Shown here one piece after another: positions 1 through 10,307 of a stretch of 64,000 nucleotides of DNA. How positions within the stretch are numbered: position 1 is the first letter of the stretch; each line of letters begins with the position of its first letter. Made by a program: the position numbers and the translations under genes. Source of the DNA: Terfezia claveryi (Eukaryota > Ascomycota > Pezizomycetes > Pezizales > Pezizaceae); the NCBI GenBank assembly GCA_015179025.1, contig WHUX01000144.1, forward strand, positions 1 through 64,000. The letters are read 5' to 3'. The notes beneath the pieces are model-generated. The model was not told where the DNA came from. It saw only the letters and a program-made list of their open reading frames with translations, and ran no database searches.

Positions 1-183
1 GGGCCCATGGATTTGTCTGCAGGAAGGAAGAAGATATCTCCGGAGGAAAAAGCAAAGAGAATGGCTGAAGGAAGGTGCTATTATTGTGGAGGAATGGGAC
101 ATGGAGTCAGAACTTGCCCACACGTACAAAAACGTACTCTACAAGCTGCTGAAATGGTTATGGAACCACGAATAAGGGACTAG
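1..183 (+). pseudogene. gag C-terminus of element A (CCHC zinc knuckle)
   Basis: Frame 1 reads from a PMDLS motif, common just before the nucleocapsid knuckle in fungal chromoviruses, into a CCHC knuckle at 76-117 (C-x2-C-x4-H-x4-C, with GMGH in the middle), and ends at TAG 181-183. Gag packages genomic RNA and builds the virus-like particle, and the knuckle binds nucleic acid. Only the last 60 codons are in the window. Pol resumes in another frame from about 278. Confidence 0.85.
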
Positions 184-277
184 AAGTTGGGGAACAGGCA
201 AAAGAGTAGCCTCACCTCAGAAGGATGGCACTGAGCTGAGGCAGAATAAATTTCTGGACTCTTTAGGCATTTCCAGT

Positions 278-800
278 TTGTTTTTGCAGTCTTCGGAGGA
301 AGAGTTTTTGGATAGGAATCACCTTGTAGTTAGTTACGAATTACATAACAATGGTTCCAGAATCCTTACTCATGCCTTGATAGACTACGGAGCAATAGGT
401 TATGCATTTATAGACCAGGAATTTGCAAGCCATTATCAACTCCCCCTTTATAAACTCAATAATCCCCGAACACTAGATGTCATTGATGGGCAACCAATCG
501 AGTCAGGGACAATCACATACATTAGCAAGCTAAAGCTAATAATTGATCAGCACTAAGAGGAACTCCCACTGTTTATTACCAAACTAGGCCACTACCCCAT
601 AGTATTAGGACTTTCATGGCTACGACATCATGATGTGAATATCCGTTTCGCTAAGAACACTATTACTTTCGACTTTGATTTTTGCCTCCACTGTTGTTGT
701 GAAAAACCTTCGACCATAAAGGGTATCTCAATTCCAGTTCCAGAAAACCCTTAAATTGCCCTCATTGCAGGATCAACCTTTACTCGCCTAGTTAAAAAAG
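278..800 (+). pseudogene. Retroviral-type aspartic protease of element A
   Basis: The reading frame from 278 contains ALIDYGA at 376-396, corresponding to the aspartic-protease active site (usually D-S/C-G-A), followed by the flap-region motif DVIDGQPI. After a TAA at 554-556 the same frame continues with the protease C-terminal motif YPIVLGLSWL around 592-622. The enzyme would cleave Gag-Pol. The active-site second residue is Tyr (TAC), consistent with a G-to-A change from TGC (Cys), and at least two stops interrupt the region. Confidence 0.8.
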
Positions 801-808
801 CAAAGCAG

Positions 809-2290
809 GTGGAAACAGCCTTTCGGACAACTATCTATGAGCTTAATATGGCTTTAAAAGATCCTGAACAACAACCTAAGATGGAGGAGGATAAGATTAA
901 GGAATTTGTACCTTCTGAATACCACGAATTTCTCCCATTATTTAAGAAGGCTATTGCGGAAATCCTTCCCCCCATCGACCTTACGACCATAAAATTCCTC
1001 TTAAAGAAGGATTTACTCCCCCTTTTAGACCTCTATACTCCCTATCAAAACCAGAGTTAGAGGCTCTTAAAGTATGGCTGGAAGAAAACCTGTCCAAAGG
1101 ATTTATTCGTGCCTCCTCATCTCCCGCAGGTGCACCCATCTTATTTGTTAAGAAGAAGGATGGCTCCTTGCGTCTTTGTGTGGATTATTGTGGTCTTAAT
1201 GATGGTACTATCAAGAACCGATACCCACTACCCCTTATACGAGAGACTTTGACTAGACTTTCTAAGGAATAATACTATACGGCTCTTGACATTAGAAGCG
1301 CCTACAACCTCATCCGAATGGCAGAATGAGAGGAATGGAAAATAGCGTTACGAACTCGTTATGGCTTATACGAGACCTTAGTTATGCCTTTTGGCCTCAC
1401 AAATGCTCCTGCCAGCTTCCAACATTTTATTAATGATGTTCTCCATCCCTTCCTTGACAATTTCTGTACGGCTTATCTTGATAACATTTTAATATATAGT
1501 GATACCCTCGAGGAACACCGAACACATGTTACCAAGGTATTGCAAGCTCTCCAAAAAGCCGGCCTCTACCTAAAACCCGAAAAGTGTGAATTTCATAAGA
1601 CCATGGTCCACTACCTGGGCATGATTATCTCAGCAGAAGGGATACAAATAGATCCAACTAAAGTTAAGGTAGTAATGGACTGGAAATCCCCAATTAACCT
1701 TCATGATGCTCGTGCTTTTCTAGGATTCACCAATTTTTATCGCCGGTTTATCAAAGACTCCTCCAAGATTGTAGCCCCTATCGTGAAACTAACAAAAAAA
1801 AATACAACCTAGCATTGGAGCACAAAATGCCAGAAGGCATTCCAAAACCTTAAAACAGCATTTACTTCTGCTCCCGTTCTTCAGCATTTTGATCCCGACT
1901 GTGAAATTATAGTAGAAACAGATACATCAGACTACGTTTCTACTGGAATTCTTTCGCAATATAACGATAATAATATACTTCACCCTGTTGCTTATTTCTC
2001 TAAGAAGCACTCACCAACTGAATGCAACTATGAGATTTATGACAAGGAATTAATGGCTATTATCCAAAGCGAGCTGAATGGGAATCCACCCCCTATCTAA
2101 TTAAAGTACTTTCAGATCACAAAAATCTAGAATACTTTATGTCAACAAAGCTCCTCAACCGCCGGCAAGCTCGATGGTCAGAATTTCTCTCCCGCTTCAA
2201 CTTCAAGATAGTTTACCATCCAGGTAAAGCAGGGGGAAAACCAGATGCATTAATAAGAAGGTCAGAAGACCTTCCAAAGGAAGGAGATGA
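809..2290 (+). pseudogene. Reverse transcriptase and RNase H of element A
   Basis: An N-terminal RT linker (EYHEF, 920-934) is followed, after a frameshift near 975-1060, by the palm region: [29 protein letters not shown] and [15 protein letters not shown] (from 1384). The catalytic box reads YLDN instead of YLDD at about 1471-1482, a GAT to AAT change that would abolish polymerase activity. RNase H follows (VETD near 1914, then the YFSKKHSP and YDKELMAI motifs). Stops at 1270, 1327, 1810 and 2098 show long-term decay. Confidence 0.9.
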
Positions 2291-2439
2291 ACGTATAAGG
2301 TTTCAAAATCAAGTCGTTCTCAAACCTCACAATTTAACAATCAATGCGACAGTAGAAGAGCTAGGACTAGAAGACTTGTTTAATAGAGGTTTTGAAGTTG
2401 ATCCACTGCCAAGGAAGATATTAGTTAAGCTGCAACAAG

Positions 2440-3840
2440 GAGAGAAGTGATCTAAGGACATCTCGCTAGCCGAATGTAAAGAGGATAATGGAAAGTTAAA
2501 ATATCGTAGGCAGATATATGTACCAAATTATATGCCTCTAAAGTTACGTCTAATCCAGTACCATTACGATATTCCAGCAGCGGAGCATCTAGGGCGATCC
2601 AAGATGCTTGAGCTTATCTCACGACAATATTCTTAGCCAAAAATGCATAAGGATGTTGATCAGTATGTACGCAACTGTCACCCCTGTCAACGTACTCGAA
2701 TGACATGACATGCCCCATATGTTATTCTTCGACCACTCGCAATTCCCCAAGGCGCTTGGCATGAGATCTCTATGGATTTCATTATTGGGTTACCCTGGTC
2801 AAATGGATACAACGCAATTTTGGTAGTAGTATGTCGCCTAACTAAAATGCGGCACTTTATTCCCTGTTGTGATACCACTACTGCAGAGCAATTAGCAGAT
2901 CTATATGCTTGGCATATCTTCCGCCTCCATGGTCTTCCTAGAACAATTGTATCAGACCGTGGGCCTCAATTCATCTCTCACTTTTAGAAAGCTCTCTGTC
3001 AAGTGCTAAAGATTCAATCTCTCCTGTCCACACCGTTTCACCCTCAAACTGACGGCCAGACTGAACGAGTCAATGCCACTCTAGAACAATATTTACGGGT
3101 TTATGTTAATTATTTGCAGGATGACTGGGAGAACTGATTGCATCTCGCCGAGTTTGCAGCTAATAATCAAGCTTCTGAAACAACTGGGTCATCTCCCTTC
3201 TTTGTGAATTATAGTCATAACTCACTGTGGCAATTTGATTTTGAAGAGAAGCTCATATGACCTGATGAGCAGAGTGCTATAGAGGTGGCTAGGAAGATCA
3301 AGGAAATAATGGAACACTTACAAAACGAGATGGCTAGGGCGCAGGCATAGCAACAGGAGCAAGCAGATAAAGGACGAGATAATGCTACAGTATTCAAGGA
3401 GGGAGATCTGGTTTGGTTTAATAGCCAGCACATTACAACACAACGGCCAAGTAGAAAGCTCGACCATAAACGGATTGGCCCCTACAAGATCACAAAGGTC
3501 ATATCCCCCTATGCATACGAACTCGACTTCCCCGCTAGTGTGCACTATCATCGAGTCCAGCATGTTTCACTTCTCGACCTGGCAAATAATAATCCCCTAC
3601 CTGGGCAATACAACCCACCACCTCCACCAGTGATAGTTGATAATGAGGAAGAGTGGCATGTGGAAGAAATCTTGGATTCTCGTCTTCGGAGGAAGAAATT
3701 AGAGTACTTAGTGAAATGGGTAGGGTTCCAAAGACCAGACTGGGAACCGGCAACAAACATCAACAAACTCAAGGCTATTGATGACTTCCATAGGTGAAAT
3801 CCGAGCAAACCAGGACCATTGCTAGAAGACGAAGACTAAG
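2440..3840 (+). pseudogene. Integrase and chromodomain of element A
   Basis: An HHCC zinc finger (NCHPCQRT, about 2671-2694) precedes the DDE core: first Asp in SMDFI (about 2771-2785), second in SDRGPQF (about 2953-2973) and Glu in DGQTERVN (about 3050-3073). A C-terminal chromodomain follows at about 3645-3795 (EEEWHVEEILDSR, then KWVGF and a Trp-containing end). Chromodomains steer integration towards methylated histone H3 in known chromoviruses. All three catalytic residues remain, but stops at 2634, 2985, 3136, 3258 and 3347 break the frame. Confidence 0.9.
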
Positions 3841-3873
3841 CCTCAAGGGACTTCAGCCGTAAGGAGGGGATAT

Positions 3874-4304
3874 TGTCATGGCATTAATTTACTTGCGAGG
3901 TATTTGACACTCGAACAGGCTTGTTCGAGTGTCAGCGTGGTATTTGACACCCGAACAGGCTTGTTCGAGTGTAAGCATAGTATTTGACACCCGAACAGAC
4001 TTGTTCGGAGTGTTTTAATACTAGAAGGGATTAGAGAGGTGAATCGTGGAGTATCACCTGCGATCGCAGGTGACGTCAAGTTAGTCGGGCGCCACTCCTT
4101 TGGCCATGGCAATTATGTATATAGGAAGCCGTAATTGTCGTTTCTTATTCTTGTTCCTTACGCAACGTCTTGTATTATAACCTTGGTAATACAGACTCTG
4201 CCTTTTGTCTTGATACTTCAATCTACAGTTATAGTCTCGTCTTCGTGCGCTCCTTGGAGTCACGTCTTTAGTTATAGCCACAGCCAATGACTTACGCCGT
4301 TACA
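3874..4304 (+). repeat. 3' LTR of element A
   Basis: The sequence starts TGTCATGG directly after the polypurine tract and ends GTTACA, giving the usual TG...CA ends (431 bp). It contains three tandem 40-bp units at about 3897-4014, each with a near-palindrome around CACTCGAACAGGCTTGTTCG, and a perfect 20-bp palindrome at 4054-4073 with GCGATCGC at its centre. The partner 5' LTR is outside the window. The right end is placed where integrase homology of element B begins. Confidence 0.75.
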
Positions 4305-5160
4305 ACCTCAGAGTTCTGGTAAGTGTTCTGCGAGCTCTTGAGGATCAAAGTATGCCTATCAACAGCTTACCACTTCTAGACGGATGGCCAATCGGAAAGG
4401 ATGAATACTATAATGGAACTGTATCTACGGACTTTTGTTAATTACTAGTAGAACAACTGGGTTTTATTACTAGTGACCTACAAATTTACCACCAACTAAT
4501 TCTAATAGTCCTCGAAAACCTCTCCATTCCTGGTCAACTACAGATGGTACCCTCAGTTTGTAGGCTCACTGGCCCCACTGCAGAAAGCAAAGGATAATAC
4601 CCTAGCCAAAGAGTTCGCTACCTAGATTACTAAACTTCACTCAACCTTGAAAGCCGAACTAGAATATGCCCAAGCTAGACAAGTAGAGTATGCTAATGGA
4701 TTCAGGTTGCCTACCACAAGGTATCAGCTAGGAGATCAGGTATAGTTATCTAGTAGGCACTTCCAGACTGAACAATCCTTACAAAAACTAAATCATAAGT
4801 TCTTAGGCCTATATGAGGTATTGGAAAGTGTGGAGTCTCACATGTATCAGCTGAAGTTACCTAGAGATAGTAAGCACCACCCTGTTGTTCATGTCTCGGA
4901 AATCAAGCCAGCCACAGACGATCCTTTTCCAGGTTAAAGGCACCCTCCACCTCCTCCTGTAGTGATTGCAGGAGAACAGGAGTGGGAGATTGAGAAAGTA
5001 CTGGACTCCAGGAAGCATTATAGTCAAATCCTGTATAAGGTTAAATGGTTAGGGGATGAGGAAGCTACCTGATAACCAGCTAAAGACTTAGAGAATATGC
5101 AGGACCTAGTCACCCTATTCTATCAATGATATCTGAGGAAGCTTTATCCTACCGAATAAT
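4305..5160 (+). pseudogene. Integrase core end and chromodomain of element B
   Basis: A fragment matching the C-terminal half of the integrases in elements C and E. It enters at SEFW (4309-4320), runs through STAYH and TDGQSERMN (about 4365-4405), the SSRHF and KFLG motifs, VHVSEI, and a chromodomain at about 4970-5120, ending near 5160. Stops at 4375, 4439, 4449 and 4742, and two adjacent stops at about 5071, are consistent with Trp and Gln codons hit by transitions. The first half of B lies beyond element A, to the left of the window. Confidence 0.85.
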
Positions 5161-5303
5161 ATTTTATCTTTCTTGTCTTTGTTGTACTTGTCAGTTTAGA
5201 GTTGAGGTTCTTATTCTTACCTTTATTGTTTTCTGTATTGATTTTGCTGGTTGTTATGCTCAGGCCTCCTGGTTACTAGAGCTCTAGCCTAAAGGGGGGA
5301 TAG

Positions 5304-5789
5304 TGTTACAACCATATGCTCAGTTGTCTTTGTCATCACCTGCGATTACAGGTAATGAATTATCATTACCTTGCTTGACTTCTGAGATAGAGATCTTGGG
5401 AAAGCTTATTTCTTCTATTGCTCTAGCCCGGAATTATGTATATATAGCCCCTGTCACTTGTACTGTCATTGTATCCCTATCCAACGTCTTGTATACCTAA
5501 TACAGGACTTTGTTTCTTCCAGCACTTGTACACCTGCCTTATGTATATCTTTGTCTTGTAAAATAACTCTGCAGCACAGCTGCCTCCCTCCGACACACGT
5601 GGCTACTGCTTCTACATGTCTCTTGCCCTTTGCCTCTTGCCTCTTGCCTCTTACCTCTTGTCCTTGCTCCCCCCCATCCTAGCCTTTCCCTAGTCATATA
5701 TATAGTATTCCTATATATATGTCTTACCATAGCCCTTCCCTTGTCCCAGCATACCCTTTGCTCATCTTATCTCTAAAGCCATTGTTACA
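5304..5789 (+). repeat. 3' LTR of element B
   Basis: This 486-bp LTR (TGTTACAACC...ATTGTTACA) follows a purine-rich tract (AAAGGGGGGAT, 5291-5301). It is the same LTR type as those of C and D: shared start, the central TATATA box region, the CCTATC/CAACGTCTTGTATACC segment and the same 3' end. It carries one copy of the GCGATCGC-centred palindrome in degraded form (5334-5352). With 4305-5160 it is the 3' part of one element. Confidence 0.8.
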
Positions 5790-6149
5790 AGTATAGTTGC
5801 TGTCAGGATATTGTATCCTTGTCAATCACCCAAACAGAATATATTACTATATATGAAGGAGCCAAAGATATACTGTACTAAAAAGGAAGATGTTATCGCT
5901 CGGGTGGTAATTCCACGTCTCAATGAATACTAAGAGCACTATCTAGGTAGCTAAACTTTATCAGCCTTATGAATAAAGTTAGGTCATACCACATACTTCT
6001 GAGAATACTACAGCAATCCTGAATAGCAATAACTTTGCAGTTTGGTGAGATCTGATGTTAGTTAAATAAAATAGTAGTGTAATATTGATACATGAAGTTG
6101 GTTAAATAAAATAGTGATATAATGTTAATACACAAAGTTGGTTAAATAT
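5790..6149. repeat. AT-rich spacer with a three-unit tandem repeat
   Basis: No gene is seen. At about 6056-6150 a unit of roughly 47 bp is repeated about three times, recognisable by GTTGGTTAAATAAAATAGT followed by TAATRTTRATACA. The remainder, 5790-6050, holds nothing I can assign. Confidence 0.6.
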
Positions 6150-7500
6150 AATATTACTTTAATATTTACTCTAATACTCACTCAAATACTCACTCTAATA
6201 CTTGCTGTAATATGCTCTACGTAGGGGGTTGTGCCAACTAGACTATAATATGCTATAGAAATTTTATAAGATATTAGATAAAAAGCAAAGAAAAAAAGTA
6301 AGAGAAGCAAAGTATAGATACTAGAAAACAATAGTGGCCAAGCCTAATTGCCAAGACCTACAATATAGACTTTCCAAAGACAATGAGATAATAGATAATA
6401 AGAGAGGTAGCATGACAGTGCTCAGCCCTACTCAGCCTACTATTGCATGTAGGGTGCTGTACTACTTAATGCCTAACCTGGTAATAGTCATATTAGGAAA
6501 TCATAGTCGTAGTACAGCAATATAGATGGAGTTCACGCTTTATAATATGTATTGTAGGAAGTTATGCCTTTATGGCCTATTTATATATATCCAATATCAG
6601 CAAGAAAAAAGTAGCATCGGGATGTCAAGTGGTGTCTCCAGGAGACAGAGTTGTCTCTGGTGTCTTTTGTGTCTTTTATGTCTCCTAGGTATCTCCTAAG
6701 TGTCTCCCATATATCTCTCAGTATCTTCCAGTATCTCCAGGAGATACTGGGAGACATTCTGCCAATCGTAGAGACACACCTTATCTCCAGTAGCAATACT
6801 GTCTTTAGAGATACTGGAGACAAACTATTTTCTTTCCTGATGAAGAAACTCATACATTTGAGGCTTAAATGTATAGAGGCTATAAAAGTATGAATTTCAT
6901 ATATATCTAAAGACCACAAAAGTATGAATTCCATGCATATATATATATAAGCTTCGAAAGCATGAGTTTGTTGGATATATATAAATAGGCTGTGAAGGCA
7001 TAACTTCCTATAATATATATCATAAAGCATGAACTCCATATATATTGTAGTAATATGACTATGATTTCCTAATATAACTATTACTAGGTTAGGCATTAAG
7101 TAGTACAGTACCCCACATATGATAGTGGGCTGAGCAGGGCTAAGTACTGTCATGCTACCCCTCTTATTATTTGTTATCTTATTGTCTTCAAAAAGTCTAT
7201 ATTATCGGCCTTGGCAATCGGGCTTGGCAACTATAGTTTTCCTATATATATACTTCCCCCCATTTTACTGTTTCTTTTTGCTCTTTATCCAATATCTTGT
7301 ATGATTTCCAAAGCGTATTAGAGCAAGTATTAGGGCAAGTATTATAGCAAGTATTAGAGCGAGTGTTATAGCGAGTATTAGAGTGACTGTTATAGTGAGT
7401 ATTAGAGTGAGTATTGTAGCGAGTATTAGAGCGAGTCTTATTGCAATTATTAGAGTGAGTATTAGTCTAGAGCGAGTGTTGTAGTAAGTATTAGTATACT
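6150..7500. mobile_element. Fold-back element with long inverted repeats and 12-bp terminal repeats
   Basis: Sequence at about 6225-6600 is repeated in inverse orientation at about 6950-7300; for example GCCAAGCCTAATTGCCAAG near 6340 faces CTTGGCAATCGGGCTTGGC near 7210. Outside both arms lie tandem units of the form GAGCGAGTATTA, on the minus strand at 6155-6215 and on the plus strand at 7318-7490. The 350-bp centre contains a block rich in GTCTCC and GAGATACTGG. No transposase is seen, so it is probably non-autonomous. Exact ends and target duplication are not resolved. Confidence 0.7.
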
Positions 7501-8055
7501 GTATATACTATTATAATTAGTGAATAAAATAAATATTTCCGCTATACATTTTCTCGATCTAAAGTCTGCTCCGAAATCTGCTCCGAAATCTACTCTAGTG
7601 CCAGGATTTTAGAGCTGTTAGCATGTGCATAGCCTGTTATAGAATATACAACTGTTATTATATACTGCATTTTAGTACTACTATATTACAACAGTATTCT
7701 TAACAATATAATAGTGACCATTTTTAGTCTCCACAATACTTACTAAAGCAATGGTATTCTAGACAACATGGTAGCAAATATTTTAGTCTCCACAATACTT
7801 ACTAAAACAACAGTATTTTATATAATGTATACTATGTGGTACATAATGCCATTAAAATAAAGTTGTCTTGTATATACAGAAATAAATAGGAGTTGCCAAC
7901 TAATATTAAAGTATCCATAATAACATAGAAACGTAACAGCGCTACTCATGCAATAACATCCCCCCTTTTGGTACAGTAGCTTAGATACAACAACTTTTAG
8001 ATGAACTTAGATTATTACTTAAACCTATACTAAAAATAGATAGTGAAAGAACCTT
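7500..8055. repeat. AT-rich region with a 60-bp duplication and possible copia LTR start
   Basis: A unit of about 60 bp containing TTAGTCTCCACAATACTTAC is duplicated at about 7685-7810, with a partial third copy to 7830. On the minus strand, a purine run AAAAGGGGGGA (about 7959-7969) is followed by TGTTATTGCATGAG, which looks like a polypurine tract joined to an LTR start running leftwards. That would suit the minus-strand copia remnant to the right. No paired LTR end was found, so this is tentative. Confidence 0.35.
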
Positions 8056-8059
8056 TAAC

Positions 8060-8220
8060 TTAGCTCATACCTCTTGCTGTTTAAGATGAACTAGGCATAT
8101 TGAATTTATACTAATAACTACAAGCAGAAAAATTAGCTATAATAACTATCCGAGGCAAGTAAAATCCAGCCGATATTCCTACTAAGTTTACGCCTATAGT
8201 TACTATTAAAAAAGAGTAAG
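8060..8220 (+). pseudogene. Ty1/copia RNase H C-terminal fragment
   Basis: Plus-strand frames contain TRHIEF (about 8090-8107) and then NPADIPTKF (about 8166-8192). These match the Sx-HI and ADI-x-TK blocks that end copia RNase H domains. A stop precedes NPAD and a frame change separates the two motifs. Orientation is opposite to the copia gag remnant at 8420-9640, so the element has been rearranged or two copies lie head to head. Confidence 0.5.
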
Positions 8221-8410
8221 ACTGATAGATGAGATTAGCAGAGTAGAGGAAAATATAAAAAATACTCTTCCAATATATATGCAAATATGTAAGTATATTA
8301 ACAATATTTGAATATAGAAGTATATAGATAAGAAGGCATATAACAAGTATATATGAATACATAGGAAATATATAAATATAGACTGCTAGAACTCTTTAAG
8401 GCAGAGATAT
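8220..8410. repeat. Inverted copy of the segment at 17755-17925
   Basis: The AT-rich sequence here reappears in reverse complement at about 17755-17925, on the other side of element C; both contain CTTAA(A/G)(A/G)GTTCTAG(C/T)AGTC read in the same sense. Since C inserted between them, the inverted pair predates C and belongs to the underlying copia region. Confidence 0.65.
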
Positions 8411-8419
8411 AGATAGAAT

Positions 8420-9640
8420 AAGGGTACCTATAGTAGTATAAATGGATTCGACTTTATTATCTCCTTTTACTACTAGATTAAGATTATACTGAATATTGAA
8501 TAGTCTTTCCAATTTATTGGTTGTATAGTGGCATCTAGCAGTATTGTATTTATTAGAAAGAAATAGTCTTAAAGTTAGTATCTTGATGCTACTGGGCGCT
8601 ACTGGACGCCCTTGGGCACCCTTAAAAGATATCCTATGCTTTTCTAATATTGATATACACCTGTTGATCCTTTATCTACTTTTCCTATTATTATTTGTAT
8701 AATAATAGCTTCTTCATCTTTCTTTTATTTTTGGTATTTGGTAGTATTCTCTTGTTTTCTTTTCTTAGTATAGTATTCATTTTTATTATTATTGAGATCT
8801 TGCCATCTCTTACTTATGCAATAGCTACAATATTTATCATTTAAGGCTATTTTCTAAACCAGTAGATTACTATTGTTTTTTTTATATTAGTTTTGGCCTT
8901 TTTGCCTAGCAGTAATATATTTATTTATTTTGTATGCAGTATCATTATAAGTTTGTTCTTTTAACTTGATATTTTCTAGAGTACTTATATAGAATATAGG
9001 TAGTAACATAAGTAGAAATTCTATTTTAACCTACTTATATCTAGAGAAAGCCAGTAATCCTTTATTAAATTCAGTATCCTTAGTAAAGTCTGCTCTAGCA
9101 ATAATACCTAAGAAGGTATTATAGAGTTTTTTATATACTATAATATACTCCAAGATTAAGTGTTTTCTATTGTTATAGTAGATATATACTAAGATTCTTA
9201 ATAATGAATAGAATTTAGTTGTTGTTCTTCCTTCATCAGCTTGTTTGAGGGTATTCTAGGCATCTTTGACTTTTTCTACTATCGTAATTTGACTACAGAC
9301 TTAAGGTTCACTATTTTTTAGAATAGTAAGAAGAATATAATGATTACTATCTAGTCATTCTTATGACTTATCTAGAGGTTTTTAGTATGTTCCTTCAATA
9401 ATATCCTATGCTTGATGGTCTTCTAGTTGGATTATTTAGAAGTAAAGTTTCATAGTAGTGACTTATTTAGGGTAATTGTCTAATTTATTTAGTTTGGTTA
9501 TCAGTGTAGTTATTTTTCGATTGGGTATTGTATCTATATTTTTAGGGGCTTTTGAAGGCCTTATTAAGTTATTGCCTGACCTTAAGGCTTCTATAGAACT
9601 TGATATTATATATTAAAGTAGCGCTTTTTAGAGCTTAAGT
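8420..9640 (-). pseudogene. Ty1/copia-type gag and protease remnant
   Basis: Read on the minus strand, the frame starting near 9450 gives a copia gag pattern: KLYF, a KVKDA*NTLKQADEGRTT block (about 9215-9275), a LGIIARADF region and a CSYC partial knuckle near 8825. Near 8430-8550 comes a protease-like TNKLERLF / VVKGDNKVESI stretch. Trp and Gln positions are often stops. Copia elements place protease and integrase before RT. Element C splits this copy from its leader. Assignment is by motif pattern only. Confidence 0.5.
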
Positions 9641-9652
9641 CTTATAACTCAT

Positions 9653-10173
9653 TGTAATGATGGCTCTAGGGGCAAGGCGACCAAGGGGTACGCCGGGGAA
9701 GTGGCAAGGGGCAATCGCACACGTAGGAGCGCTACGTGTGTGATCTGGGGAGAGGCTAGGGTAAGACACATGTAAGAACGCTACGTGTGTGACCAGGGGA
9801 AGACTTAGACAGGGGGGTAAGGGCAAGAGGCAAGAGGCAAGAGAGGCAGAGGGCAAGGGACACGAGACACGCAGAGGCAGTTGCCGCGTGTGTCAAGGGA
9901 GGTAGCTGTACTGCAGAGTTGTTTGTTCGAGATAAGGATGTGCACAAGGGAGGTGTACAAGCGCTGGGGGAAGCAAGGTCCTGTATTGGGTATACAAGAC
10001 GTTGGATGGGGATCCAACGATAGTATGAGGGACAGGCTTTATATATACATAACTCGGTCAGGGCAATAGGGGAAATAAGCTTCCCTATCTCGGAAGCTAA
10101 GGAAAAGGTAATGATAGAAATAACCCATCACCTACGATCGCAGGTGATGACAACTGAATATACGGTTGTTATA
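9653..10173 (-). repeat. 3' LTR of element C
   Basis: 521 bp, with TG at 9653 and the outer end at 10173, where ATA replaces the expected ACA. Read on the minus strand it has a near-perfect palindrome around GCGATCGT (10127-10148), a TATA-like run (about 10040-10047) and two hairpin-forming inverted repeats of the type CACACGTAG-GAG-CGCTACGTGTG (about 9717-9742, weaker at 9766-9792). A CT-rich pyrimidine stretch lies between. Confidence 0.9.
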
Positions 10174-10307
10174 CTATCCCCCCTTTAGGCTGGAGCTCCA
10201 GCGACTAGGAGGCCTGGGCACGATAACTGGCAAAATCAACACAGAAGACAACAACAACGGTAGAAACAAGAACCCCAACTCCAAACAACAACAAAAATGC
10301 AAAAGGT

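Larger units (their letters stand above)
1..4304 (+). mobile_element. Ty3/gypsy chromovirus A, 5' truncated by the window edge
   Basis: A decayed LTR retrotransposon in the order gag zinc knuckle, aspartic protease, reverse transcriptase, RNase H, integrase, chromodomain, polypurine tract (AAGGAGGGGA, 3861-3870) and 3' LTR. The 5' LTR and most of gag lie outside the window. The coding part has many in-frame stops and at least one frameshift. Sequence immediately after the LTR (from 4305) is the middle of another integrase gene, so A is nested in element B. Family assignment rests on domain order and the C-terminal chromodomain. Confidence 0.9.

Noticed and set aside
3899..4010. CRISPR-like array (three 40-bp units) in the A LTR
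   Set aside because: Units are contiguous without unique spacers, inside a eukaryotic LTR.
6581..7153. 190-codon minus-strand ORF across the fold-back element
   Set aside because: It spans both arms and the centre of an inverted repeat and has no domain. The opposite strand is equally open in places, so it is probably fortuitous.
8111..8362. 83-codon hydrophobic minus-strand ORF
   Set aside because: AT-rich sequence gives Ile/Leu/Tyr-rich translation in several frames; the plus strand carries a copia RNase H end here.
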